The position numbers and the translations under genes were made by a program. Below the pieces are notes generated by a model. That model did not search any database. It saw only the letters and a program-made list of their open reading frames with translations, and was not told the origin of the DNA. From an uncultured Oscillospiraceae bacterium (GTDB taxonomy: Bacteria; Bacillota; Clostridia; Oscillospirales; Ruminococcaceae), in contig CATJVQ010000042.1 of assembly GCA_949743955.1 (NCBI GenBank), forward strand, positions 1 through 64,000: a DNA stretch of 64,000 bases, in the 5' to 3' direction. Shown one piece after another: positions 9,466 through 18,061 of this stretch (position 1 is its first letter; every line of letters begins with the position of its first letter).

Positions 9466-11790
9466 ATGAATATGCTCGATCTAAGAATGCAGGCGGAAAA
9501 TGATGCGTATACGTTTCTGGTTGGAAATCTGGCCGAAAACACGAAAAAGCGCCGGATGCAGAGCCTCCGTGTCTCTTTGCGTGACGATGGCGGACGTGTC
9601 ATCCTTCTGCCCGAGCAACTTCGTACTCGGGATTTCTGCGATGATCGGGGGGAATTCCGATATCTGCTCTCTATCAAAATGGAACGCAACACGCTCAAGG
9701 AATATTCCTTCCAGATCCCTGCGCGCCTCTTTGAATGGATAGAGCCTGCCACTCGCATGACCCTGCGTGTGGAACGGCTTGAGGACGATGGTAGCGTATC
9801 CGCCTCCGGGCAGCTCGTTCTGCTCGCCGATCTCGGCGGCAAGTGCATTCGCTACAGTGTTGAAAAATTTGTCGATTGTCTGCTCGCCGGGCGGGATACG
9901 TCCTTCCTGCTCACTTTCCTGCGCACGGATCTCTCTGATCTGGGTGAGGAACAGGTTTCGAGGCTGACTGATCATCTGGCCGAGAATGCGGAAAACGATA
10001 TGAGTGGGCATGCGGCATTTGAACTCTATGAGCTGTATCAGGACTCAGTGTTTACCGGCCGGGACGAAAAAAAGGCCGGGGAATGGCTCTATCAGTCCGC
10101 TCAGAAGCACTATCCCGAGGCGATGCGCGCGCTGCGGGAGGCCCCGGTCTCCTACCAGCCGCCGAAGATGGAGGAGTTCTCTTCTCTGGAGATGTGCATC
10201 GCCTCCGCCGAAGGCGGCAACCGGGATGCACAGTACCACCTGTATACGCACTACGCGGACGAGAACAGTGCGGACTGTGACCATGCCCTTGCTCTCGAAT
10301 GGCTCGAACGCGCAGTGGAAAGCGGGCATGACGAGGCGGCTGTCCAGCTCGAAAAGACATACCTGAGCAGCTTCCTTGTGGAGGCGGACACGGATCATTT
10401 CCTCTCCCTGCTCGAAAAAGGCGCTGCCAATGGCTCTGCCGCTGCTCATCTGATGCTGTTCAAGTCCTATTATTCCGGCGAATGCCTGCGCCGCCCGGTC
10501 AAGAAGGAGCGCCGCCACGCGCTGGAATGCCTGCGCAGTGCGGCGTCCGCCGGCAATGTGGATGCGTGCTACCGGATGTGGCAGCATTTTGAAAACGGGA
10601 ACGATCTCCTTGTCGGCGAGCAGGATGCTGTCGCCATGCTCGAGCGTGCTGCCGACAGTGGAAACGCCGATGCGATGAATGACTTGGGTGAACTGTATGT
10701 GACAGGCCGTATCGTAAAGAAGGAGAATGAGAAGGGCGTAAACCTCATTCGGGAGGCGGCCCGGCTCGGCTGTTTCGGTGCGCAGATGCGTGTCTACCGC
10801 ATGTGGGCTGACGGACGGTATTACGATGTTCTCCTCGAGACCGACCAGGCGGAAGCCTACCGCCACCTGCTCTCCTATGCGCAGGAGAGTGAAAATCCCA
10901 TGGCGCAGACCCTGCTGTGGGAGATGTATACGGATAAGAACCCTGTCATGCTCACACGGTTTGAGGCGCTCGATTATCTCCGCCGGGCGGCGAATCACGA
11001 GTATCTGCCCGCCATGTTCCAGATGGCGAATATCGAACTGACCGGCGTCTATAAGGATGTAAATACCGAGGAAGGGTTCCGCCTCCTGACACGGGCCGCT
11101 AAGCTCGGCGATGCGGACTCCCAGCTCGCCCTGTTCGAATTGTATGCCACCGGTTCCTATTTCGCCCTGACAAGTCCCGTCAACCGGGAACGCGCCTTTA
11201 AATGGATTGCCCGTTCGGCTGTTTCCCATCCGCAGGCGCTGTATGAGATGTGGATGCTGTATTGTAACGGCAACGAGATGGAGCTCGAACCCGGAGACGC
11301 TATCGATATGCTCTTCTCCTCCGCCGGCATGCAGTGCCAGGACGCTCTCTACGCTGTCGCTCTTCTGTTTGCCAGAGGCGAACGCGTTCCGCTCGATCTG
11401 GCGCGCGCTGTCAAGTATCTGAAGAGCGCCGCGGATCTGAACCATGCGAAGTCCATGTTCCAGCTCTATCAGGTATACAGTTCCGGTAAGTTCGAGGCAC
11501 AGATTCTGGAAAAGGATCAGGTGCTCGCCACCCGGATGCTTCTGCTCTCCGCCCAGAGCGGCTATGCGCCCGCGTGCGCCGAGGTCTGCCGCCTGTTTGA
11601 GGAGGCAGGTAACCCCATTGGCGTGGATAAGACATTTACCGCCGAGTGCCGTACCTTCCTCACAAACGCCGCCCCGGCTGATGAACGTCCGATTACCCCG
11701 CCTTCCTCTGACGAATCAAAAAGGCCGGAGAAGGCGGAGGCAAAAAAGACTGAATCCCAAGCTGCCCCTTCAAAGGAACAGGATGCGTAA
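9466..11790 (+). CDS. Large Sel1-repeat (TPR-like) protein
   Basis: A 774-residue protein with no signal peptide or membrane segment, so probably cytoplasmic. Residues 1 to about 155 form an unrecognised mixed alpha/beta domain. From about 180 to 740 it is a long array of Sel1-like helical hairpins, shown by recurring units such as AMNDLGELYVTG, AMFQMANIELTGV and SMFQLYQVYSSG about every 36-40 residues. Such arrays bind protein partners. The tail after 740 is Lys, Glu, Pro and Ser rich. The ATG at 9466 has only a weak, distant GGAAAGGG. It is not in an obvious operon. Partner and role are unknown. Confidence 0.88.
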   Translation: MNMLDLRMQAENDAYTFLVGNLAENTKKRRMQSLRVSLRDDGGRVILLPEQLRTRDFCDDRGEFRYLLSIKMERNTLKEYSFQIPARLFEWIEPATRMTLRVERLEDDGSVSASGQLVLLADLGGKCIRYSVEKFVDCLLAGRDTSFLLTFLRTDLSDLGEEQVSRLTDHLAENAENDMSGHAAFELYELYQDSVFTGRDEKKAGEWLYQSAQKHYPEAMRALREAPVSYQPPKMEEFSSLEMCIASAEGGNRDAQYHLYTHYADENSADCDHALALEWLERAVESGHDEAAVQLEKTYLSSFLVEADTDHFLSLLEKGAANGSAAAHLMLFKSYYSGECLRRPVKKERRHALECLRSAASAGNVDACYRMWQHFENGNDLLVGEQDAVAMLERAADSGNADAMNDLGELYVTGRIVKKENEKGVNLIREAARLGCFGAQMRVYRMWADGRYYDVLLETDQAEAYRHLLSYAQESENPMAQTLLWEMYTDKNPVMLTRFEALDYLRRAANHEYLPAMFQMANIELTGVYKDVNTEEGFRLLTRAAKLGDADSQLALFELYATGSYFALTSPVNRERAFKWIARSAVSHPQALYEMWMLYCNGNEMELEPGDAIDMLFSSAGMQCQDALYAVALLFARGERVPLDLARAVKYLKSAADLNHAKSMFQLYQVYSSGKFEAQILEKDQVLATRMLLLSAQSGYAPACAEVCRLFEEAGNPIGVDKTFTAECRTFLTNAAPADERPITPPSSDESKRPEKAEAKKTESQAAPSKEQDA

Positions 11791-11815
11791 GGTCTGAACT
11801 TGGTCGAATGTTCGC

Positions 11816-11848
11816 AGGTGGTGCATAGACAGAATCTATGTACCGCCT
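11816..11848 (+). terminator. Hairpin after the Sel1-repeat gene
   Basis: Fourteen-base arms from AGGTGGTGCATAGA to TCTATGTACCGCCT pair with two mismatches around CAGAA, 25 bases past the stop. There is no strong U-run, so it may be a weak terminator or an RNA-stability stem. Confidence 0.45.
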
Positions 11849-11903
11849 GTCTGCTTAAGGAACCGATTTTCTGGCACTGACAGAACAGGAGGCGTGAACG
11901 CAG

Positions 11904-12230
11904 ATGAAAAAATTAATCCTGTGCCTGTCAATGTTTATCTGTATTCTATGTTGGCCGGGCAGTTCAGAAAAACCGGATAGCAACAGTCTTACAGCCATCA
12001 GAGAAATAAACAGTCTTGCGAAGGAAAAGAGGGACACAGAACAGGATTTTCTGGAAGAGCTGTCCGGGCGACATGAAAAAGAACTCGTTGCCGCTTGGGG
12101 AAAGCCGGATGGTATGTTATCCGGCTTTTGGGGTGATGTGTGGTATTTAGATGATCATAAAGAGATCATTGTCTACTATGATAGGGATGGAGCTGTCGAA
12201 AATATCCGCATAACCGAAAGACTGGTATAG
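11904..12230 (+). CDS. Small secreted or membrane-anchored protein, unknown function
   Basis: A 108-residue protein with a short positively charged start (MKKLILC), a hydrophobic stretch to about residue 19, and then a soluble Glu/Lys-rich domain. The Cys residues at the end of the hydrophobic stretch (CILCWPGSS) do not form a standard lipobox, so it may be a secreted protein or atypical lipoprotein. The segment AWGKPDGMLSGFWGDVWYL followed by IIVYYDRDG resembles the beta-hairpin patterns of small outer-surface proteins of the SmpA/OmlA kind, but that is a guess. AGGAGG lies 11 bases upstream. It is followed closely by another small membrane gene. Confidence 0.7.
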   Translation: MKKLILCLSMFICILCWPGSSEKPDSNSLTAIREINSLAKEKRDTEQDFLEELSGRHEKELVAAWGKPDGMLSGFWGDVWYLDDHKEIIVYYDRDGAVENIRITERLV

Positions 12231-12270
12231 AGAAGCGTCTCCTCAAAAATTGATCCGTGAGGTAAAGGAT

Positions 12271-12615
12271 ATGAAAAAGAATTTTATCTTCTGGTCAGCA
12301 GTTTCCGCTGTCTTGATGCTGGTTCTGCCGTGGCTGGCATCCACCTTTGTGAAGGAAGATGCGGGGATGGTTGTCTGTCTTCTGCTATTTTTTGCTGTCA
12401 ATCCGCTCTATTCCGTCCTTATCGGTGTTTTTGCAGGGGAAAATATAAAGTCACTGTGGAGCCTGCCGGTTCTTTCCGCTCTGTTTTTCCTGTTGGGTAC
12501 GTGGGCATTTTTTGATATGGGCGAACGGGCTTTTCTTTTGTATGCAGGAGCCTATCTCATCCTTGGGATACTTGCCATGCTGATTTCTTCGCTCATCCGC
12601 CAAAGGGCGCGGTGA
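12271..12615 (+). CDS. Small integral membrane protein, unknown function
   Basis: A 114-residue protein made of four hydrophobic segments (about 5-23, 30-50, 58-78 and 84-106) with a basic C-terminal end (RQRAR). The start ATG at 12271 was preferred over an in-frame TTG seven codons upstream because GAGG and AAAGG precede it at proper distance. It lies 40 bases downstream of the small secreted protein gene and probably shares its transcript. No family was recognised. Confidence 0.7.
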   Translation: MKKNFIFWSAVSAVLMLVLPWLASTFVKEDAGMVVCLLLFFAVNPLYSVLIGVFAGENIKSLWSLPVLSALFFLLGTWAFFDMGERAFLLYAGAYLILGILAMLISSLIRQRAR

Positions 12616-12636
12616 CACCTCTCTCCCCTATATGAC

Positions 12637-12675
12637 AAAAGGCTCTATGCAGGAAAATCCTGCATAGAGCCTTTT
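12637..12675. terminator. Bidirectional terminator between the small genes and rplL
   Basis: A perfect 18-base stem (12637-12654 with 12658-12675) with an AAA loop is flanked by A-run and T-run on either side. It can therefore stop both the plus-strand genes and the minus-strand rplJL transcript. Confidence 0.93.
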
Positions 12676-12687
12676 CATCATCGAAAC

Positions 12688-13068
12688 TTACTTCACTTCG
12701 ACGTCAGCGCCGGCGTCCTTAAGCTTCTTAACGATCTCGTCAGCGTCCGCCTTAGAGATGCCAGTCTTAACAGGCTTCGGAAGGTTGTCAACGACTTCCT
12801 TCGCTTCCTTCAGGCCAAGACCGGAGATCTCCTTGACAACTTTGATGACGTTCATCTTGCTCTCACCAGCGCCGGTGAGGATAACGTCAAACTCGGTCTT
12901 CTCCTCGGCGGCCGGAGCAGCGCCAGCAGCCGGGGCAGCGGCAACCGCAACAGGAGCCGCAGCAGAAACGCCGAACTCTTCCTCAAGGGCCTTTACGAGC
13001 TCGGAGAGCTCCAGAACAGTCAGAGACTTAACGTCTTCAATCATCTTCAAAACTTTCTCAGAAGCCAT
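12688..13068 (-). CDS. rplL: 50S ribosomal protein L7/L12
   Basis: Acidic stalk protein that recruits translational GTPases. The 126 residues show the N-terminal dimer domain, an Ala/Pro-rich hinge (about 38-58) and the C-terminal factor-binding domain with KTEFDVIL and [19 protein letters not shown]. The start at MASEKVL follows GGAGG by eight bases; a start five codons upstream has no ribosome site. It ends in a strong bidirectional terminator, so rpoB is not co-transcribed here. Confidence 0.97.
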   Translation of the reverse strand: MASEKVLKMIEDVKSLTVLELSELVKALEEEFGVSAAAPVAVAAAPAAGAAPAAEEKTEFDVILTGAGESKMNVIKVVKEISGLGLKEAKEVVDNLPKPVKTGISKADADEIVKKLKDAGADVEVK

Positions 13069-13112
13069 GATATTTACCTCCATTAAATTGTTATGGTTTT
13101 CTTCGTACTGGG

Positions 13113-13646
13113 TTAAGCCGACTGCTTTTCAGCAATCGCATTGAGCGCAACAACCAGGCCGCGAATATTAGCGTTAAGCACATTCGCAAAGCCGGAAATC
13201 GGCGCATTGAAGCCCGCCAGGACCTGAGCAACCAGCTGCTCGCGGCTGGGCAGCTTGGAAAGATCCTCCACCTGTGCGGCACTGAGGATTTCTCCGTCTA
13301 CATAGCCGGCCTTGACGTTAAAGATCTTTTTGAGCTTTGTGGAATAATCACAGATGATCTTTGCGGCGACGACCGGATCCTCCTTGCTGATGGCGACAGC
13401 AGTCGTCCCATCCAGCGCGTTCGCCAGATCGTCCAGCCCGGCCTCCTTGGAGGCGAACCGAATGAGCGAATTCTTATAGACCGCATACTCCACGCCTGCC
13501 TGACGTAGCTCACGACGAAGTGCGGTATCATCCGCCACGGAAATACCCTTGAAGTCCACCAATACACCTGCAGCGGAACCCTTCATCTTTTCCGCTAACT
13601 GTGCGACAGCTTCCTTTTTGCTCTGCAAAATCTTTTCACTTGGCAA
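13113..13646 (-). CDS. rplJ: 50S ribosomal protein L10
   Basis: Base of the ribosomal stalk, binding 23S rRNA and the L7/L12 dimers. The 177 residues begin [16 protein letters not shown], and the C-terminal helix for L12 binding is present. The start is TTG at 13646, eight bases after GGAGG. The longer open frame upstream lies inside the leader RNA and is not coding. Expression is probably controlled by L10 or its complex binding its own leader (see 13671-13802). Confidence 0.96.
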   Translation of the reverse strand: MPSEKILQSKKEAVAQLAEKMKGSAAGVLVDFKGISVADDTALRRELRQAGVEYAVYKNSLIRFASKEAGLDDLANALDGTTAVAISKEDPVVAAKIICDYSTKLKKIFNVKAGYVDGEILSAAQVEDLSKLPSREQLVAQVLAGFNAPISGFANVLNANIRGLVVALNAIAEKQSA

Positions 13647-13670
13647 TTTATTCACCTCCCGGCAGTAAAA

Positions 13671-13704
13671 TGGACTCCTTCCGCAAAACCGCAGAAAGAG
13701 TCCA
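13671..13704 (-). terminator. Attenuator hairpin in the rplJ leader
   Basis: TGGACTC pairs with GAGTCCA around an inner CGCA/TGCG-type stem. It is followed on the minus strand by ATTTTAC, shortly before the rplJ ribosome site. It is placed to act as a conditional terminator. Confidence 0.75.
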
Positions 13705-13802
13705 TCACAAAACACAGATAATCTGAGCTTGTCTCTCTCTCCTCGGCAGGTTCCCTTTACAGCGCCAAAGCGCCGACCAACTTTCTACGGAAGTATGACA
13801 GC
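13671..13802 (-). ncRNA. Ribosomal protein L10 leader (autoregulatory 5' UTR)
   Basis: The transcript from the promoter at 13809-13837 has a leader of about 155 bases before rplJ. It carries the conserved L10-leader core around TGCCGAGG on the minus strand and ends in the hairpin at 13671-13704. Known L10 leaders of Firmicutes bind L10(L12)4 and repress rplJL. The identification rests on position, the core motif and the attenuator, not on a covariance search. Confidence 0.75.
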
Positions 13803-13808
13803 AAATCT

Positions 13809-13837
13809 AGTATACCGAATTTTTCCCTTTTTGTCAA
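13809..13837 (-). promoter_or_regulatory. Sigma-A-type promoter for rplJ-rplL
   Basis: Minus-strand TTGACA (13837-13832), a 17-base spacer and TATACT (13814-13809), directly after the rplA stop. It gives rplJL its own start separate from rplKA. Confidence 0.88.
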
Positions 13838-13844
13838 GAGATAA

Positions 13845-14537
13845 TCACACAAAACGCGCCGGGTTGATACGCACGCCGGGGCCCATCGTCGTCGCGACGA
13901 CGCAGCTGCGGACATACTGGCCCTTCGCGCTCGCGGGCTTCGCCTTCACAATAGCTCCCATGAGCGTGTCAAAGTTCTCCTGGAGCTTCTGAGCGCCAAA
14001 CGACGCCTTGCCAATGGAGCAATGGATAATATTTGTCCTGTCCAGGCGGTACTCGATCTTACCGGCTTTCGCGTCGGTAACAGCCTTAGCCACATCGGGT
14101 GTGACCGTACCGGCCTTCGGGCTCGGCATCAGGCCGCGGGGACCGAGGATTTTACCAAGGCGCCCCACAAGACCCATCATGTCCGGGCTGGCGATGACGA
14201 CGTCAAAATCCATGAAGCCTTCATCACGGATGCGCGCTACCAGATCCTCAGCGCCGACAATCTCCGCGCCGGCTGCCTGCGCAGCGTCCGCCTTGTCTGC
14301 CTTAGCGAAAACGCAGACCCGGATCTTTTTACCTGTACCATTCGGGAGCACCACAGCGCCGCGAACCTGCTGATCCGCATGACGGGAGTCAACGCCCAGT
14401 CGGATATGAACTTCTACTGTCTCATCAAATTTGGCTTTAGCGGTCTTGGTGCACAGATCGAGCGCCTCGCCCACATCATAAAGCGTGCTGGCGGTCAAGA
14501 GCTTCGCGCTGTCCTGATACTTTTTACCGTGTTTCAT
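13845..14537 (-). CDS. rplA: 50S ribosomal protein L1
   Basis: 23S rRNA stalk-binding protein involved in E-site tRNA release, also a translational repressor of its own operon in many bacteria. The 230 residues have the usual length and include the signature [18 protein letters not shown] and the C-terminal [21 protein letters not shown] lies ten bases upstream of the ATG. It follows rplK by 71 bases. Confidence 0.97.
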   Translation of the reverse strand: MKHGKKYQDSAKLLTASTLYDVGEALDLCTKTAKAKFDETVEVHIRLGVDSRHADQQVRGAVVLPNGTGKKIRVCVFAKADKADAAQAAGAEIVGAEDLVARIRDEGFMDFDVVIASPDMMGLVGRLGKILGPRGLMPSPKAGTVTPDVAKAVTDAKAGKIEYRLDRTNIIHCSIGKASFGAQKLQENFDTLMGAIVKAKPASAKGQYVRSCVVATTMGPGVRINPARFV

Positions 14538-14608
14538 TGTACCCTTTCCTCCTATAGAGTGGTATATAACGGAATGTTCCTCCCACCCGGGGAGACGGCC
14601 GCCGAGGT

Positions 14609-15034
14609 TCAGTCGACAACCTCGATCCCCATTGAGCGCGCGGTGCCGCAGATCATGCTCGCAGCGCTCTCAACGCTCGCTGCATTAAGGTCGGGCATCT
14701 TCTGTTCCGCGATTTTACGGGCCTGTTCCTTCGTGATTTTGCCGACCTTTGTCTTATTCGGCGTGCCGGAAGCGGTCTCGAGACCGGCGGCTTTCTTGAT
14801 GAGGACAGCCGCGGGCGGCGTTTTGGTGATAAAGCTGAAGGAACGGTCTGCATAAACGGTGATGACCACCGGGATAATCATGCCGGCTTCATTCTTCGTG
14901 CGTTCGTTAAATTCCTTCGTGAACGCCATGATATTGACGCCGTGCTGGCCGAGGGCCGGGCCCACCGGGGGCGCCGGAGTCGCCTTTCCGGCCGGAATCT
15001 GCAATTTGATGTAGCCGGTAACTTTCTGTGCCAT
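14609..15034 (-). CDS. rplK: 50S ribosomal protein L11
   Basis: Binds the GTPase-associated region of 23S rRNA. The 141 residues have the N-terminal domain ([32 protein letters not shown]) and the C-terminal rRNA-binding domain with the KMPDLNA loop. The start at MAQKVTG is supported by GGAGG ten bases upstream; a longer reading frame has no ribosome site. Confidence 0.97.
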   Translation of the reverse strand: MAQKVTGYIKLQIPAGKATPAPPVGPALGQHGVNIMAFTKEFNERTKNEAGMIIPVVITVYADRSFSFITKTPPAAVLIKKAAGLETASGTPNKTKVGKITKEQARKIAEQKMPDLNAASVESAASMICGTARSMGIEVVD

Positions 15035-15114
15035 TTTACTTGCACCTCCAAAAAATTGTGGTAGCTTGCGGGACAAAAGTCCCTCCCACGCAGTCCTGCA
15101 CGGGGCAGGGCCGC

Positions 15115-15669
15115 TTATTTAAGCGGGGATACCTGGCCTAAACTGAATTCAGTAGGCGTCTCGCGGCCGAGCATGAAGATGGTAACGGTAACGACATCCC
15201 TTATCTTGTCAATATCGTCCACCACACCGACAAACCCTTCCAGCGGGCCACTTGTGATGCGCACCGAATCGCCCACGGCGTAACTCACTTCGACCTTGCC
15301 CTGAGAGTCGGCATCGTCGCTGCCTCCCTTGTTTTTGCCAACGCCGAGCGCTTCCACTTCGGCGTCCGTGAGCGGCACAGGCTTCGACCCCGGGCCGACA
15401 AAGCCTGTCACACCGCGGATATTACGGACGACATACCAGCTGTCGTCCGTCATAATCATTTGGACCAACACATAACCGGGAAAAATTTTGCGTTCCACTT
15501 TACGCGTTTTGTTGTCCTTAATCTCCTTGACGGTTTCCGTCGGGACGAGGACCTCGCTGATGAGGTCATGCAGGTTGCGGTTTTCCACAGCCTTTTTGAT
15601 GTTCTCGGCGACCTTATTTTCGTAACCGGAATAGGTATGCACCACATACCACTTTGCAGCCTCAGACAT
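15115..15669 (-). CDS. nusG: Transcription termination/antitermination protein NusG
   Basis: Binds RNA polymerase and tunes elongation, pausing and termination. The 184 residues have the NGN domain ([18 protein letters not shown] through [12 protein letters not shown], about 6-115) and a C-terminal KOW domain ([18 protein letters not shown], about 130-184). Between them lies an acidic linker with GSDDADSQG. Two adjacent ATG codons follow GGAGG; the second (15669) has the better spacing. It lies 15 bases after secE. Confidence 0.96.
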   Translation of the reverse strand: MSEAAKWYVVHTYSGYENKVAENIKKAVENRNLHDLISEVLVPTETVKEIKDNKTRKVERKIFPGYVLVQMIMTDDSWYVVRNIRGVTGFVGPGSKPVPLTDAEVEALGVGKNKGGSDDADSQGKVEVSYAVGDSVRITSGPLEGFVGVVDDIDKIRDVVTVTIFMLGRETPTEFSLGQVSPLK

Positions 15670-15684
15670 CATATCCTCCCGGGG

Positions 15685-15945
15685 TTATGCCGCACGCAGA
15701 AGCAAATCCACCCCCAGCTTGAGCAGGGAATCAAGCAGGCCGATGGCAACGCCGGAAATCGCCACTACGATGATAACAATCCCGGTATTGTTGATAATTT
15801 GCTTTTTCGAGGGCCAGACAACCTTTTTCATTTCCCCTTTCATTTCACGCAGAGAACGGGAAGCGCGCTGAAAAACGCTGACCTTCTTTTCCTTCTCCGG
15901 CTTTTTTTCAGGGGTTTTGTCCTTTTTTTCTTTCTTTTCAGCCAT
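15685..15945 (-). CDS. secE: Preprotein translocase subunit SecE
   Basis: Single-helix subunit of the SecYEG channel. The 86 residues have a long Lys/Glu-rich cytoplasmic head (1-22), the amphipathic segment with MKKVVWPSKKQ, and one membrane helix (about 53-76). The secE-nusG pair and rpmG upstream give the standard order. Confidence 0.95.
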   Translation of the reverse strand: MAEKKEKKDKTPEKKPEKEKKVSVFQRASRSLREMKGEMKKVVWPSKKQIINNTGIVIIVVAISGVAIGLLDSLLKLGVDLLLRAA

Positions 15946-15960
15946 TCAAGCGACCCGCCT

Positions 15961-16110
15961 TTACTTTGTTTCCTTATGGACCGTGTGCTTGCGGCAGAAG
16001 CGGCAGTACTTGTTCATTTCCAGTCTGTCCGGATCATTTTTCTTGTTCTTCTGTGTGTTGTAGTTACGCTGTTTGCACTCTGTGCACGCGAGCGTTACCT
16101 TCACTCTCAT
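15961..16110 (-). CDS. rpmG: 50S ribosomal protein L33
   Basis: A 49-residue large-subunit protein beginning [19 protein letters not shown]. It has two CxxC pairs (CTEC and CRFC), so it is the zinc-binding form. AGGAGG lies nine bases upstream of the ATG. It is first in the rpmG-secE-nusG-rplK-rplA transcript. Confidence 0.96.
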   Translation of the reverse strand: MRVKVTLACTECKQRNYNTQKNKKNDPDRLEMNKYCRFCRKHTVHKETK

Positions 16111-16250
16111 TCTTCGGCACCTCCTGATTTCATCATCAGAGCCCCTCTTCCCCGAACAGCCGCTCCGGAGAAAACAGAGCCCACATTTTGCCTCCCTCAG
16201 CGAGAGGGTATCTCGCCGGCCTGTGCAAGTGGACACAGGAATTCGGGCAT

Positions 16251-16273
16251 AAAAAAATAACCCTCTCAGAGGT
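16251..16273 (-). terminator. Short hairpin with T-run overlapping the rpmG transcription start
   Basis: A small stem CCTC-TGA-GAGG is followed on the minus strand by a T-rich run of ten bases. It lies about 35 bases past the stop of the upstream esterase gene and just at the start site predicted for the rpmG promoter, so it probably ends the upstream operon. Confidence 0.55.
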
Positions 16274-16279
16274 AATTTT

Positions 16280-16309
16280 ATCTTACCACGGGGATATAGC
16301 TTTTGTCAA
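16280..16309 (-). promoter_or_regulatory. Sigma-A-type promoter for rpmG-secE-nusG-rplKA
   Basis: Minus-strand TTGACA (16309-16304), an 18-base spacer and TAAGAT (16285-16280). The -35 overlaps the stop codon of the upstream esterase gene. Confidence 0.75.
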
Positions 16310-17013
16310 GACTTTTCCTCTGTAACTGCCGCATTTTTTTGTCCTGCCGCCCAGCACAGCGCCTTACGCCACCGCCCTATGACGCCGGTAAAATGTCCGC
16401 CCCGGTTCCACTGCATGGTGACGCATTCTTCCCCGAAACGCTCCGCGATCAGCGCCTTTGTACGTAGCGTACACTCCCCCACGTCCCGCATGCGCTCTGT
16501 GCCCCGCCCCGGCTCCGAACGGCCGAGCGACAGATACCACCGCGCGTCCCCCGGTGTAAAAGAAGACGCATAGTCCAGCCAGCCATCGTACCACAACGAG
16601 CCGGACAGGCTTCCAAACAGAGAAAATCTCCGCGTCTGCCCCGACGCCCAGAGCGCGAACAGGCCGCCGAGCGAGTATCCCAGAAGCGCTGCGCGGCCGC
16701 AGATCGGGAAATCCTCCCGCAGGCGGGAAAGCTGTGCCGTCAGGAAACGCAGATAGGCCGGCGCTTCCCCGGTGAACGGCTCCCTGCCTAGCAGCGCGGG
16801 TGCCGGCCACGGTGTATAATCCTGCTCCCACGCGGCTGATGCGGAAAAGAGGAGCGTGGGCTCCCCTTCCACCGCAATGGACATAAGTTCTCCGGAGAGA
16901 TCCCCGCCGCACAAGACAGCGAGGGGCCACGGTCCCTCCCCCTGCGGAATATAGAGGGAACAGCGCCGCCCCTCGACTTCATAGTGCCGGAGCGTTCCCG
17001 GAACGTTCAGCAC
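16306..17013 (-). CDS. Alpha/beta hydrolase, esterase-like
   Basis: A 235-residue cytoplasmic enzyme of the alpha/beta-hydrolase superfamily, of the kind annotated as predicted esterase (COG2819/esterase D-like). The nucleophile elbow GYSLGG is at about 127-132, the family's Ser-centred motif. The catalytic His is probably that of GGHFTGV near the C-terminus. The start is GTG at 17013, with GGGAG about eight bases upstream, overlapping the end of the aldolase gene by seven bases. Substrate unknown. Confidence 0.82.
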   Translation of the reverse strand: MLNVPGTLRHYEVEGRRCSLYIPQGEGPWPLAVLCGGDLSGELMSIAVEGEPTLLFSASAAWEQDYTPWPAPALLGREPFTGEAPAYLRFLTAQLSRLREDFPICGRAALLGYSLGGLFALWASGQTRRFSLFGSLSGSLWYDGWLDYASSFTPGDARWYLSLGRSEPGRGTERMRDVGECTLRTKALIAERFGEECVTMQWNRGGHFTGVIGRWRKALCWAAGQKNAAVTEEKS

Positions 17014-18047
17014 TTGCCGTCTCCCAGATCGCGGAGCAGGGCGTCGACATGCTCTGTCTTTGTCGCCCAGCTGGTGCATACGCGCACGATGCTGTGCTCC
17101 TCGTCCGCCCTCCCCCACGGGGAGAGCTGATACGATTTCCCCAGCGCAGCGATCTTTTCGTCCGGAAGAATGAGGAAGAGCTGGTTCGTCTGCGGCGGGT
17201 AGGCAAACTGAATCCCCTTTTCCTCACATACGCACCGGATCCGCTGCGCCTGATCGATAGCGTGACGGCTCATGGTCAGGTAGAGATCGTCCTCCATCAG
17301 CGTCTGGAACTGGATCCCCAGAAGCCTCCCCTTCGCCAGCATGCCTCCCTTCTGCTTGATGAGATAGCGGAAGTCCTTCTGAAGCGCAGGATTCGCGATG
17401 ACAAGCGCCTCTCCAAAGAGCGCGCCCTGTTTGGTTCCGCCGATATAAAACAGATCGCAGAGGTCCGCTAAAAGTGGCAGTGTCACGTCGCTCCCCGGCG
17501 CGCGCAGGCCATACCCCAAGCGCGCGCCATCCAGATACAGCACAAGCCGGTGCGCCGTACACACCGCGCGAAGCGCCTCGAGCTCCGCACGTGTATAGAG
17601 TGTGCCGACCTCTGTCGGGTGCGAGAGATAGAGCATTCCCGGCTGAACCATGTGCTCATGCGTAGCGTCGGTCTCATGCGCTGTACACAGCGCCTCCACC
17701 TCAGCCGCCGTCACCTTTCCGTCCGCCGACGGAATCGCCAGCACCTTATGTCCGCACGCCTCAATCGCGCCCGTCTCGTGGGTGTTGATATGCCCCGTAT
17801 CCGCCGAGACAACCCCCTGATACGGCCGCAGTACCGCGGTAACCGCAGTCAGGTTTGTCTGCGTGCCGCCCACTAGGAAATGGACAGCCGCGTCCGCTCT
17901 CTCGCACTTTTCCCGAATCAGGCGCGCTGCCGCCTCGCAGTAGGCATCCTCGCCATAGCCCGGCGTCTGCTCCCAGTTTGTTGCCCCAAGCCGCTCGAGG
18001 ATTTTGGGATGCGCCCCTTCGTTATAGTCACAGTTAAAGTAAATCAC
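17007..18047 (-). CDS. Low-specificity threonine aldolase / beta-eliminating lyase
   Basis: PLP enzyme, fold-type I, 346 residues, expected to split threonine or allo-threonine into glycine and acetaldehyde. Visible features are the cofactor-binding GGTQTNLTAVTAVL, the aspartate segment LYLDGARLGYGL, and the PLP lysine in FYIGGTKQGALFGEA. The C-terminal small domain follows. It lies 14 bases after lepA and is probably in the yibE-lepA transcript. Preference for L- or L-allo-threonine cannot be read from the sequence. Confidence 0.92.
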   Translation of the reverse strand: MIYFNCDYNEGAHPKILERLGATNWEQTPGYGEDAYCEAAARLIREKCERADAAVHFLVGGTQTNLTAVTAVLRPYQGVVSADTGHINTHETGAIEACGHKVLAIPSADGKVTAAEVEALCTAHETDATHEHMVQPGMLYLSHPTEVGTLYTRAELEALRAVCTAHRLVLYLDGARLGYGLRAPGSDVTLPLLADLCDLFYIGGTKQGALFGEALVIANPALQKDFRYLIKQKGGMLAKGRLLGIQFQTLMEDDLYLTMSRHAIDQAQRIRCVCEEKGIQFAYPPQTNQLFLILPDEKIAALGKSYQLSPWGRADEEHSIVRVCTSWATKTEHVDALLRDLGDGKC

Positions 18048-18061
18048 GTCTTCCCCTCCAG

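Noticed and set aside
10045-11445. 466-codon open frame on the minus strand inside the Sel1 gene
   Set aside because: Antisense shadow of the repeat array; no start signals and no domain.
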